This document shows, in pieces, positions 44,629 to 57,395 of a DNA stretch of 64,000 bases. The number at the start of each line of letters is the position of its first letter. Within the stretch, counting starts at the first letter, position 1. The position numbers and the translations under genes are program-made. This stretch comes from Parasponia andersonii (Eukaryota; Streptophyta; Magnoliopsida; Rosales; Cannabaceae). Location of the stretch: assembly GCA_002914805.1 (NCBI GenBank), contig JXTB01000153.1, positions 157,322 to 221,321 of the forward strand, in the 5' to 3' direction. The notes under the pieces were generated by a model. It was not told the DNA's origin. It was given only the letters and a program-made list of their open reading frames with translations, and made no database searches.

Positions 44629-47600
44629 TCCTTCCCTCCTAAAAAAAATTTCATCCCGAAATTTAAACACAATAGAAGTACAAGTAAAACAACTAGTGGC
44701 AATAGTCAAGAGGAGAGTGAACCACCAGTCATAGAGTGTAGGAGTAGCAAATCAAACACTTGTTAAATCAAGAAGTATAAAACATGTACTTTTCACTTAG
44801 TGTTAAGACTCTGTCAATATATCAATGTCACACAAAGGTATATGATAAGGATGTACACAAAAGACATGGAATCGGAAAATGACTCATCATTAGACGTAAG
44901 GCCTTGATACAAGAGTTAGGAATCGATGACCCCATATTAGTAATTATTCGCAGAAGTAGTAGCGTTAATCAGGACTAGAAGTCAAAAACACAGGACTTTT
45001 ATAATCAAAATAGTAATTGTTAGGCACCAATATAATGTAGCAGATCAAATATCAAGTATGTACAATACTGTCTCTAGATCATACCAGATCAATAACACAC
45101 TGAGACAATTCCATTTGTCTACAGTTAAACTTAGTCCTAAACAATTACTGAGTCCAAAGACTCTAACAAGATTCCTCATCAATACAAGATAATACTCAAC
45201 AAGATCTCAAGTAGAAAATAATTATACTTGTGTTACACCATACATAAAATAGACGAATTTAGCGGTCCAAAATGAAAACAAGAGTACAATAACATAAATC
45301 ATTTACTGTTTCTCATAACGAGTAAATAATAATCATGTACACAAGACATTTCTAATCAATGACAAGACTCGAATTACTATGAATGGAAATCTCCATCACA
45401 GAAGTACATAACATAATAAACACCAACAGGTTAACTACAATAGTCCAAGCATATAAGATACAAGTACTCACATAACAAATATAGTTCAAAGACTTTCCAA
45501 GTCTTTTACTCAATATAGGGAGTATAGCAATAATCCCAATTCATCAATTAGCTCCAAGGACTCCCTAAGTCTTCGGTACAAGAGAAAGTCATATGAAAAT
45601 GACTCAATACCCAATATGTAAATAAAACTATTAACAACACTACAATGCCCCAGAAATAAGGTTCCAATAGAATAGGTTGTCTCTGCAGCGATAGCCGTCT
45701 CCCATCTACCTCATTTTGTTTTTTTTTTTTAATATAATAACAAGAGTTCAATAACTCTCAATATAACTCATAAGTGAACTGATCCCTATGCTATCAATTA
45801 TACCACCATAATGATGCTTTGATCTATCTCAAATCAAGTAATGAGTCACAAGCTGAACTCAATACCAACGAACTCAATGATAAATCTAATCCACAATAGA
45901 TTTTAATCAAAGTTTTCGAAAATTCCTAAAAGTCAACACAAGTAGAGTACCATAAGTAGTATCTGCCCATTAATGCCAAGAGGGAATATATTGACAAGAA
46001 TGATTCTCATCATCATCACTCAATCAATTTTGTGTTTAACACACCAATCTCACTTACTATGCTAAATAAGTACGATAAGAAGAAGTTTTTCTACTTGATA
46101 TATAGTTTACTAATTAAACTATCAAGCACTTTTAAACATGACAATTTTTTTTTTTACGTCAAATCAGGGCATATCAATCCATAACCTTATCTATTTGAGA
46201 ATCCAAGTTTCATATATCAAAAAGTTCAAATTTTAATTTCAAAGAAAATGATATGTAGCATCATGCACCACCTAAGTCTCTCCAAAGATTAGGTATTCAA
46301 AACCAAAATATTTTAATATTTTTGTTCCAAATTCAAAATAAAATATTATTACAACTCTCCAACAATAGGAGTTTTCAACAATAGGAGTTTCCAATATTTG
46401 TAAAATTTAGTTAAAACCAATTAGACAAGTATCCAATTATCCAATTGAGGCCAATAATACAAAGCGAGTCCCACTTGATTCACTTATCCAATAAACGAGA
46501 CATTTATTGAACACAAGGGTTCAACAATTCTAATAAACAACAACATTACCCTTTCTCCATTAAACATGCCACATATATAATGAAAAGTTTATAAGGATTA
46601 GTAAATTCAAGCAATAAGGCAAGTTAGGTCATAACAATAAGATTTCACAAAAGTTCTAAAATCAGTTTTTAAAATATAATTTTTTTTTTCAAGGTTCCAA
46701 TCAAATTAATATTACCAATTTTACTTACCGAAATTCTTGTAACAAGATATTATCCATTTGATTTTTAGAAATATATGCACAAGCTTTCAAAATTTTATAT
46801 GCATACCATAATAAATCACAAAAAAAATTTCTAAGAAATCAACTTTGATGCCCTAAGTTTCCACATATATTTTTCCATAAACATTTTATATTTATCCCCA
46901 AGTTACTCTGCAAATCAATTTTTTTTTTCAAAGCTTTCTTTAGATTCAAAATCATATGACAAGTAGAAAATCAGCAATTTTTAACAATTATAACTACTAT
47001 ATTCAAAACTAGGAAAAATATTTAAAAACTTTATTTTTAAATTAACATCACTAAATATGCAATGAAACTTAACTAGTACCATGACTAGTTTTTAGTAAAG
47101 CAATTATTTAAATCTTATATTCCTGGTAATTTCACAAACCTTAAATTCAAGTAGTATTATTAATTTTTAAAAACTATATATTCCTTGAGAAATATATATT
47201 ACATACATCCAACTATTATTCAAAATTAAAACGTATATGATTCCAAAATAAAGATTATACATTGGTCAAATGTAAATGTCTATTTCATTCAGAACTAAAA
47301 TTATTATTTTGATATCTCCAAAAGTTTCAAAACCAAATTAATCAGGTTTTAACTTTAACTAGATTCTGTGAAATCCTAAAATTTCTTATTTAAGGGCCAC
47401 AAAATAAACTTGGCAAAATAGGTGCAAGACCACATTTAAGCAAACACAACATATCATACCAATTTACTAACTAATTAGATTCCATTAATTCAAAATTTTC
47501 TTTACAAAAATTGAACTTGGTAAGACTAGACAAGAATATTTTAACCAAGTTCATATTATTAAATCAATCCATGAATGAAAATTAATATATCATGACCATC

Positions 47601-48122
47601 TAAAAGTCCTATTAATGCACGATATAAGACCATGTAAACAATTTATCAAACATTTAAACTAATTAGTCACATCCAAATAAATTACAAAAAATTTAAATCA
47701 CAACACCACAAGCACAGATAATGTCAAATCATGCCAATCAAGATACAAAATATTGAACTACTATTTTAGAACCTACGAGGTTCATATAGCTTATAACAGT
47801 AATAGACATAGGAATAAATGAGTGAATGTCCATTTGAATTTAGGAATTTCGATATGAGTGGAATTTAACTAGTCTCGTGTCATCCTCGACACTACTGAGA
47901 CTAGAGTTTCAGGGTATAACCATCCCAAAAATACTAAAGTTTCATTCTAAGGAGGTGAACGAAAGATTTAGAACGAATCAGAACATAGACAATATATTTA
48001 GCTAATTCCTAAGTAATATATGAGGTATTTCTCAAATATGTTTCCAAAACCCATTTTAAACACTAAAATACCACAGCTAAGATCCTAGACGGATCTGAAG
48101 CCTAATGCTCTGATACTAAAAC
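44629..48122 (-). other. Internal region of family B element, non-coding
   Basis: 3.5 kb, AT-rich. No frame resembles a retrotransposon protein. Islands match the family A interior (AACCTACGAGGTTCAT; the start next to the purine tract), so both families share an ancestor. Confidence 0.7.
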
Positions 48123-50435
48123 TGTCACGACCGGAAATCTAAGGCTGTGACTTTTAGTAATTTTATGTTGAAACATTAGTAAACAGTGATTTTCCAAAAT
48201 TCCAGAAAATTTGGTACTTAGAATTTTTAGATTTAGTCCTCAAAAGTAACCGAATTTCATATTCAAGAAACATTAATTTTAATATTAATTTTCCAAAGAA
48301 ATCCTTCATTTAAAGTTTTGGATAAAATCTAATTAATTAGTTTAGAAACATTTGTAAATTTATAAATTATAGAAAAAAACGAGTCTAATTAAACCTTATG
48401 TCCAATGTTCAAATAATTTTCATAAAATCATTTGTATTTCTAAGTACATAATTTAATAGCAAAATTTATCCTCATACATCTACTTAATAAATACACCACG
48501 ATTAGCTAAATATATTTGATATAAAAAGGAAATGATGGTATAGAATAGGAACCAACCAATAAAGATATGGAAAACGACGCACATATGCCAAACAACCTTG
48601 ACAAGTCACCAAAATAATTTCCCAAAATAAATCAACACCTGAAAGTGGGAATAAATAAAGGGAGGTGAGCACGTGAATGCTTAGTAGAGAATCGATTACA
48701 AGTTTTTATATGTAAGAAAATATACTCACATTGAATGTCCTGCATGGTTAGTTTCTATTCCAAACAGTTCACAAAACTCAAGTGGAAATCATAGTCCAAC
48801 AGTTTAAACATTCTAAACCATTGAAAAACATCCATAAAAACCAGTATATATCTATTCAAACTATCATATAACCATGTATGCAATCATGATATCCGAAGTA
48901 TCCTAGTGGATCACTCATAAGTCCGAGCCACCTAAAAAGGTACCATAAGTCCGATCACCCGATGTGGGGCATCGTAAGTCCGATCACTCAATATGGGGCA
49001 TCGTAAGTCCGATCACCCAATGTATAGCATCGTAAATGTGTGAATGTATGCAAATATTTTATAAATGATAGAATAATGATTTGCATCATTTCCACAAAAT
49101 CTGAAAATAACCATGCAGTATTCTTTAATCAAATCACTTTCAGTCCTCAAAACTGAGTCCTCAAACCATTTTGGATTTTCTAAAAAATTTCGGCATTACA
49201 ACAGCTATTTTCTATCAAAACCAAAAAATCCAATTTCCTGCAGAAATCAATCCAAAACCGTATATATGACACGTCAACCAGTGTGACGTATCTCCCGAAC
49301 AGTTTATATATCAAATCAAGTTAAAAATGGACATAAACACAATTTTTATAAATTATTTCACGAACTTTTATATTTATTGAGAATATTTAAATTCATAAAT
49401 TAAATTAATGTTAGAATCAAGTAATCGAATTTTTATCTCAATTGAGTGTCCAACTAGCGTTACAAGGATATGAAGAAAGTTTGGTATCGTTTTGGTGTCA
49501 TTTGGAAGAGCAGATGTCGTTTTCAAACCTTTGGTTCCTTGGTTTGAAAATTTAATTTTCAAACAGAGCTTCAAATCATGAAACAGACTTCATCACTAAA
49601 TTTAGAGCACCCAAAAATTCTAGGTTAGACATATAATTATCAAATTTAGATGCAGACCTCACGCCATACAAATCGAAGCAAATCTGAGCCGTCTGATTTC
49701 ATTTTTCGAGCCTGTTTCAGAACATAGTCAATGGATATCTCATTTTTCACCATTTTCAATGTAGATTCCAAAAATGATATTAGTTTTAAAATCTAACAGT
49801 CCGATCGAAAAGTCGATTTCAAAACCATTTACATACAACATTGTCTAACGAAATTAAAATCAAATGGAGCATAATTGAGATACGAGGTACCTACCATCAG
49901 ATTGCTCATGAAGAGACGAATCTAGGCGACTAGTTTCGCAGCAAATGGTGGCTGGAATCGACTTTGGCGAGCAAAACAAGCCGCGGCATTTTTCGCCGTT
50001 TTCCATCTATTGCGGGCTCCGATGCAACTGATTCTAGCGGCGGGAACTTCGTCCGACAATGACGCGTTGTTTCTGGGTGGCGGCGAGCTCCAATGGTGGC
50101 CGGAGGAGGAGCGACGGTGACTGGAAGCGACGGGTCTTCGCGGGGGCTTCGAGGGAGAAGATGAGGAAGTTCAGGGATTTATAGGCAATTTCCGTAACTG
50201 TAGCGCCACGTGTCAGCTTCTAGTTAATTGGGCATTGTTTTGCTTATTTGCACTTGGACCCAATTTTTCTAAAAATCTTCTCAAAAATACTCTTATGTAA
50301 TTATATTTTGACCCTAAATTTGAAGCTTTCTTCACACTTTTGTCCAAACGAATCTAGACACAAATCTGTCCAAATTCATCTTTCTTTTTTGGTCAAAAGA
50401 CCACAATACCTTTTCTTAAAATAAGGGGTTTTACA
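48123..50435 (-). repeat. 5' LTR of family B element
   Basis: Starts TGTCACGACCGG and ends GGTTTTACA on plus. Has three units of the 29-bp repeat (48946-49032), one more than its partner, and lacks the (TA)n expansion. G-box GCCACGTGTC at 50215-50224. Confidence 0.85.
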
Positions 50436-51519
50436 CCAACATTTTCACTTAATTTCAAGAAATTTTCTTGGAGCCTTTACAGAAAATCAATTGAGATGTG
50501 CTTTGTTAATGCATGATCAAGTTACTTATTTATAGATCAGAATGCATATAAAAGAGTACTAGTATTACTAGGACTTATCTACGTAGCTTAGTTATGTGAT
50601 TAATAATTATTGATGGCCAGAGGACGAAGTGATGTTGACTACTAAGTAAAAAAATTGAAAAAAAAAATAGAAGTAATGTTGACGACGTTTGAATATTCAA
50701 ATTCGAGGTTCCTGAAGAGGCCTCACTTTGTTATGCTATATGTCGTATAATAAAATCTAAGAGCATCTTAAATGTAATGCTATTTCCCTAATAATATAAT
50801 CTGGCATATATAACACTAAAATTCGGCTCTAATAAAATGTTAGTTTGTTATGTCATATTGGGGCTCAAATACAGCGGAAACTGTAGCATAATATTAGTCT
50901 TGGGCCTGATTGACATGATTTTTAAAAATTTTTGGAGTTAAAATTATTTTTAGAAATATTTATGTGAATTGTCAGAAGGTCTTCTTTGAATTAGAAGATT
51001 TTTTAATAAAGTAAGAATGTATTAGTTTTTTTAGAAAGATGTTTTTGGACTTTTATTTTAAAAAGTAAAAGTTGTCGCAAACGTCAGTGCTCAGTTGTTA
51101 TGTTTTTTAACCACGTTTGAATATTCAAATTGGAGGTTCTTGGAGCGGCCTCGCTTTGTTATGCTATTTGTAGAATAATATAAAGTAAGAGCATCTTAAA
51201 TGTAATGCTATTTTCCTAATAATATAATCTAGCATATATAACACAAAATTCCTGCTCTAATAAAATGCTATTTATTATGTCATATTTGGGCTCAAATATA
51301 GCATCGAGTGCATAATATTAGTCTTAATATTTTAATGCTCAATCATCATATTTTCATCTCAACATTTCAATGCTCAATCATTATATTTTTGGAGATCATT
51401 AATTTTGACTCTATTTTAATATATGAAAAAAGAAACCATCTATAAATTATTTATAAAAATATAATTTATATTATTATGTCATATAATTAATATTTTGGAG
51501 TTTTAAAATTACCCCTGAT

Positions 51520-51890
51520 TCGAATCCAGTCGAAAATTTTTAACCAAATCAAAAAAGTCAAAAATGACGGAGGCGACACCAGGAAGGCGACTGACTATAA
51601 TTGACTAGGATCAAAATTATTCGACTATGATCAAATACTAATTGAATGCCAGTCGAAAATTTTCGACCGGTGGCTTCAATGATAGCCAATTTATTCGATT
51701 ACAGTCGAACGATTTCTTAGTCAAAAATTTTTTACTTGGGTCAAAATTTTAATTTTCGATACGGGTTGAAATTTTTTGATCATTGATAGAAAAACAATCA
51801 GACAACTTAGAGAGGCGACTGAACAAATTTGACTCTAGTCGAGTGGAGGCGCCACTATTAGAGACGAGATCCAGACCGACGGTGGTAGTT
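51520..51890. repeat. Cluster of GTCGAAAATTT-like words
   Basis: Words such as AGTCGAAAATTTT, GACTATAATTGACTA and GGTCAAAATTTT recur in both orientations in a segment absent from copy 1. Subterminal motif clusters of this kind occur in DNA transposons. No terminal repeats could be assigned. Confidence 0.35.
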
Positions 51891-51970
51891 GAAGTGGTTT
51901 AGAGTTTGTTAGAAAAATAGGGTACTCAAGGAATCTTACAAGTGTAACAATTAGGGTTAGTTTTAAAAAT

Positions 51971-52160
51971 GGATAATATTAGATGTACCAAATTTTTAAT
52001 ACCAACACATGTGATATTTGAGTTGACATAATTTAATTGATGTATTAAAACTTACCACAAATAAATTAATTATATTCATCAATTGAATATTGCCAACTCA
52101 CATGCTACATGTATTGGTATTAAAAATTTGGTAAGAATTTTGGTACATTTTACATTATCT
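51971..52160. mobile_element. Mutator-like MITE, 190 bp
   Basis: Long inverted repeats starting GGATAAT (left) and, in reverse complement, AGATAATG (right), sharing ATGTACC and ACCAAATTTTTAATACCA. Flanked by a perfect 9-bp direct repeat TTTAAAAAT (51962-51970 and 52161-52169), the duplication length of Mutator-like transposons. Confidence 0.75.
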
Positions 52161-52727
52161 TTTAAAAATATTAATCAGTGAGTCTCATTTTTCTTCACAA
52201 TGGTTTAGTAGATCTCATATGTATAAATTTTCTTATATTATTTTAATATTCGACCAATTACAAAATTAATTATTAATTCTGAAAAATAAATAATTAAAAA
52301 TAATAATTTGTATCCAACAGGTTGTTATTATTGGAAAGATGAACATAGAGAGCCTGTTTTGTAGTCACTTTTGTTTTTTATTTTAAATAATAACAATAAT
52401 ATAAAAGTTTATTGGGAAACTTTGTTTTTGGAAACTATTAGCAAACTTTTCAATTGAAAAGGTAACACCTTTATTTTCTAAATCAAATTTCAAAAACAAA
52501 GAATATATTTTTTGAATACTAAGAAAGTAACCAATCCTACTCGTAAAATTTTCCTTTCTTTTTAGTCTTTTTGAAGTTTATAGAGTTGATTTCTACAGGG
52601 TCAATTGGATCGAAAGATCCGAAAAATCGAATGAATTAAGTACTTGTGTGGGAGCGGCGGGACATATGAGGTGACGTAGAGAAATATACACAAACTTACT
52701 TTTGTCGAATTAATTTTCGCACGATTT

Positions 52728-53734
52728 TCTTTTTTTTATTATTTTTTTTTTTATTTCGTTGAATGCATTTGGCACTAGAGTGTGCCTATTGGCTGGACTG
52801 GACTGCTATTTCGTCCCTTTCTATATTATATAGATAAGCAAATAGAGAAGTTAATGCTTCTTTCAAGTAAACAAAACTATAAACAATAACCGTATATATA
52901 CGAAGAAAAATTACCAGTAATAATGTTTTTTGACATTGAGAAATATCTTATGACTCCTAATAATAAAAGTTCCCAAACATAGATTATTTTTTTCAAATTT
53001 CTATTTTTTATTTGAGCGAGATTCTAACTTAGAAAAGAAGTTTAAAAGGAGGGGGAAAAAATACAGCACTACCACCTAATTAATTATTTGTAGCCATCAT
53101 TATTTTGCTCTAATTTAATACCGTTTTTCTTTTCAAAAAATATATTTTGTTTGTTTGTTATCCTAGTCCAAAGCAATTGCAAAATAAAAAAACAAATACA
53201 TGATAAATATGGAATTGTTCTGGTGTCTAATTATTTTACATAGTGATTGTATATCCTATTGATTACAGTTAAGTTTTTTTTATCATAGCACACTAGCGTG
53301 CACTATGGTCAAGAACGTCCACTTACCAGTTACCTCTAGCTTTATTAGGATCTTGTAATCACAACTAATAATAAAAATAAATAAATAAATAAAACCTGTT
53401 CCTGATTATTTTTTTATTCATTTGGTGAGTAAGCACATGTGACTGCTCACTACTAGAGGGTTCATTTAATTTGTCACTTAAATGGCATTTGGCATACTTT
53501 TCCAATTTGAATCCTTAAGTCAGTTAAGGTGGATCATCCAACAATTAAGCAGCCCATACTGTAGGGAGATTCAAGTCTCAAAGACGCCACTGCTACATTT
53601 TAGAAAAGGTAAGGGACCGGAACGAAGTACTAATATGCCAGACTATACCAAAAGGGAGTTTCAAATTTCAAAGAGGACAACTCTTTCTGTGGCTTGTATA
53701 ATACGTTCCACCGGAACGGAAAATCACCGCTGCT
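52728..53734. other. Intergenic, no recognised gene
   Basis: AT-rich to about 53470, then less biased sequence up to the LTR break. The frame at 53482-53805 runs into the LTR and resembles nothing known. Confidence 0.5.
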
Positions 53735-55705
53735 GGACTCGTCTCGACTCCAGTTTTCATTTCAGACCACTCTCGGCCTCTAACCCGGCTCCGGTGAGAA
53801 GTTGACTATCGTAATAATTTTATAATATTAAATTTTTATAATATTTTCGTAATTATTTTAGAATTGAGTTATTTATCCTACGGAAATTTTACCACATGAA
53901 AGAGGAGTTTGAAATATGAAATCTCATGATTTTGAAGTGTTAAAACAGTAACCGGAAGATCGTTAATTATTGAAATGAAAATGTGGTACTTTTATAATTT
54001 TCAGATTTTTGAGCCCATTTAATGCTCGGAATCTCGAAACTGAGTTCTAACTTCGAATTTGGACTCAGTGAGGTCGGGAAATGAAATTTGATATAAAATA
54101 CTCTTATTTTCTGAACGAAAATCGAGAAAATAGTTCGTGAATTGCACCGTTTTGCGTGTCACAGACATTCCGCACCGGGACCCGTTTTCGACGAACTTTA
54201 AATCTAACTCAATGTTTTTGGGTGTTCTGAATTCAGTGGTGACCTCTGTTTCTCAATCTAAGGCTCCATTTAAAAAGTTAACTTTTTAAGTGAACGTGAC
54301 GAGATCCAAGAACGACTGTTTGAACAACTAGGTGGTTAATTGAGGATATTTCTAGCGTCGTTAGCTCAGCATAACTACTATCTCGAGGTAGAGATTCAAT
54401 TACCAGATTTTATACTTGTTTTAATTTGAAAATTTTCATTATAACTATTTTTGTGAAAAATCGTGAATAAATGATATTATGATAAATTGATGAAAATTAT
54501 TGGATTATGCCGGGATTGGATTGTATAAATTTTATACATATTTTTATATTATAACTATGGGGTAAAACAGCGGTGTGCTGCCCATGTATAGTAAATCCCA
54601 GAATAATGTTAAGTTGAATTTTAAAGCATTGTTTGGTTATGTATTGTATGGTTATTATGCATATTTTGTTACATATTGTACATACCATAGGATCACACAT
54701 AAGATATATCTTCGACATCGTATTGTTATAGTAGGCGGACTAGTATACCCGCCTTCGATAAGAGCCTGTAAACCCGCGCGGGGTTTTTCTGATTATTCCC
54801 ATTCGGTAGGTGTAGGCATTCAGTTGTCTCTTCGGTTCAGTAGGCTTAGACACATAGGTGTCCCTCCGGTTTTCTGGGATAAATATCAGGCAGAAAGTAC
54901 TTAGTACACATAGTACAAGTTACTCTAGTTCGTGATGTGAGGGTGTGAGCTCATGGGATGGGTTGATTTATGATATGTACAATCTTGCGATTTTTGACTT
55001 TGGTTTTGAATATGTGATTATTCTGGATACCACTTGTTTTATAAATTTGATTTATAAATGGATTTTGGAAAAAGTATTAACCATGCAGGTTTGATAAAAA
55101 TTGCATTCACTCAGAAATGTGATTGAGTTTCTATTGAGCATTCTTATGCTCACCCCTTACTTCCTCCAATTTCAGGTGTTGACCTATTTTGTGGTAACTA
55201 ATCTGGTGGCTTGGCAAGCATATTTAGAATATGCTTGCAATTCCAATCCTTTTCATTAGTTGGTTTGTACTTAGTATCAATTTCTTTTTTCTAAGTTAAA
55301 TTTATTTAGTCAATAGTAATATATTTACTGAGTATATGTATGAGGATGAGTTTTGTTATTAAATCGAGTACTTAGAAAATAAAATAAATTTATGTAAATT
55401 ATTTGAACATTGGGTCTAGGGTTTTAATTTAAACTGTTTTATTAAACTTTATGAATTAATAAAAGTTTTTAAACTAGTTAATTAGGATTTTCTCTCATCT
55501 TAAAATGAAAAATTTACTTGGAAATTTAAAACTGGTAGATAATATCATGATTTTTAAATTTGTTCAATCTCGTTATTTACTTACTTTTGAGGACTAAACT
55601 TAAATTTTAAGTAATTAAATTTTTCTGAAATTTTAGAAACTACTATTCATCACTATTTTCACTTAAAATTACTAAAAGTCACAGCCTTAAATTTTTGACC
55701 GTGAC
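53735..55705 (+). mobile_element. Truncated LTR of family A, plus strand
   Basis: Matches the reverse complement of the family A LTRs from the GC-rich leader (CTCGTCTCGACTCCAG, GCCTCTAACCCGGCTCCGG) to the end (GACCGTGAC at 55697-55705). The first part of the LTR (start, purine-tract side) is missing. No primer site follows, so no interior is attached. The frame at 54575-54904 is LTR core sequence. Confidence 0.75.
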
Positions 55706-56484
55706 GTTGTATATATGCAAAAGTTTAAAAACCTAAATCTATACAAAGCAACATCTCCATCATTAATAGCATAAGTATCAAAATAAATCATATCGAGACA
55801 TACTAAGTCTAATCGTTCACAAAAACTAACTGTCATTCTTCATCAAGTATAATTGAATTCTTCGCCAAGTATAATTGAAGTTAAGAAGATTTTAAGCGAT
55901 TAAAAGTTTTTCCAGCATATCACTAACAATCTCTATACTGTACGTTAATTTGGTGTAAGGTTACAAAAGTAATGAAATTTACATAGTTAATAATATTAAT
56001 AAGAAATAGATAATAGTTATGAACTTTTTTAAAACGGAAGTATAAAAATTATAACACTACGAAAGTAATTAAATAAAATTATACTTCAAACAGTATAATA
56101 TTTTTTAGGATTTTTGAACTCTTTGCCGCTTGAATTAGTCACGGAGTGGCAATCAACTCCTTAAATTTTACAAATTATAGCAATTAGCTTTAGGCCAGCA
56201 ACTATCAAATTGATGACAGAAATGGTCATACGACACTCCCATGCCTCATTTTTGCAAGGTATTTTGAGTAGAAAAAGATCGTGGACGTGATCCTCACATG
56301 CTTCAACCCTATCTATTGGAAAAAGAGGGAAATAGTTAGGTTTCATGGGTTAAAAAACTCCCAAATTCAACAAAATTTGAAGAACTCAAACTATTCAAAT
56401 CATGTTCTTCTTCTTCAGCTCTAATTCGGTAATAATAACAATTTGTCAAGACATAATAACAATATCCAAATCAAAAGATAGAAA
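55706..56484. other. Intergenic, no gene seen
   Basis: AT-rich single-copy-looking sequence without convincing frames or splice signals. Confidence 0.5.
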
Positions 56485-56612
56485 TTTCTTACAAATCCAT
56501 ATACTCCAAACAAAAAAATTATAGAAGTTTCTTACAAATCCATATACGCCAAACAAAAAAATTATAGAAGTTTCTTAAAAATCCATATACTCCAAACAAA
56601 AAAATTATAGAC
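56485..56612. repeat. 43-bp tandem repeat, three units
   Basis: Units start TTTCTTACAAATCCATATAC at 56485, 56528 and 56571, nearly identical. A (GA)n tract follows at about 56776-56806. Confidence 0.85.
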
Positions 56613-56775
56613 TTCTCATCAACCCACAAGACCTAAATCAAGAAACACGTGGCATGGCATCAAATTATAGAGATCTAGAGAGAGATGATGATGAGCTTGA
56701 CTGATGAGAGAGATGGCGTGGTAACCCAAAGTGGAGAGATTGCGACTTATGACAGATCTAGAGGAGGTGACATAT

Positions 56776-56808
<33 letters not shown>

Positions 56809-56988
56809 GTAAAGGAGAGATGGCGGTCTGATGAGAGAGAGAAGGGAGGGTCATTGAAGCACTTCCATGGTCGCAACTAGCATCACGCTAAATGTAGTCT
56901 GCAGCGCTATGTTTCATTTACTTCGGTGGTTGTTTTGATTTTTCTTTTATTTTTTTAGTATGAAGATATTTTGGGTAGAAAATATTAA

Positions 56989-57395
56989 GGTTATGTTTAG
57001 TAAGAAGGAAAAGGGAGAGGAAAGAAAATTTTGGATGAAAAGAGAAGGGAAATAAATATTGGGATTGTTTAGTAGAAAGGAAAAAGGAATAGAACAGAAA
57101 AATGAAGGGAAAATAGAGGAAAATAAGCGGTGGAATACACTCAAATATTTTCTTCTTAAAAATAGAGAAAAAAAAGAGAAAAAAAGTTTTTTATTTATTA
57201 AATTAACTTTGTATACTACTTTTAAAATTTTAATAAAAATGATAAAATAATTATTTTAAAATATACTAATTTTTTTTTATTCCTATATACCAAACAACAA
57301 TGAAAGAATGACATTTTTTTTTCGATCATATATATTTTCTTTTCCTCTTAACATTTTTTCCTTCTTATTTTCTTTCCTCTCTACCAAATATAGCC
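56989..57395. mobile_element. Tourist-like MITE, about 407 bp
   Basis: Inverted ends GGTTATGTTTAGTAAGAAGG and, in reverse complement, GGCTATATTTGGTAGAGAGG, flanked on both sides by TAA. This is the pattern of PIF/Harbinger (Tourist) elements. The frames at 56947-57250 are purine-rich MITE sequence. Confidence 0.65.

Larger units (their letters stand above)
42329..50435 (-). mobile_element. Coding-free LTR element (family B), 8.1 kb
   Basis: Perfect 5-bp target duplication CCAAC at 42324-42328 and 50436-50440. LTRs at 42329-44628 and 48123-50435. On the minus strand the elements start TGTAAAACCCC and end CGGTCGTGACA. Primer site (tRNA-iMet type, AGTATCAGAGC) is next to the 48123 end, purine tract AGGAGGGAAGGA at 44640-44629. 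The internal 3.5 kb has no gag-pol. It needs proteins of a relative to move. It lies in the start of CYP87 exon 1, in the same direction as that gene. Confidence 0.85.
50441..52727 (-). promoter_or_regulatory. Upstream region of CYP87 copy 2, displaced by the retroelement
   Basis: The sequence AACATTTTCACTTAATTTC at 50438-50456 is the same as that around the copy 1 start codon, so the original ATG lies here, cut off from the rest of exon 1 by 8.1 kb. Holds two copies of an about 195-bp block (50681-50875 and 51109-51305); copy 1 has one. Segment 51380-52235 has no counterpart in copy 1. The right part (52240-52727) matches 11820-12364. Confidence 0.65.

Noticed and set aside
53482..53805. 107-residue frame
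   Set aside because: Its second half is family A LTR sequence and the first half resembles nothing; no splice or start support.
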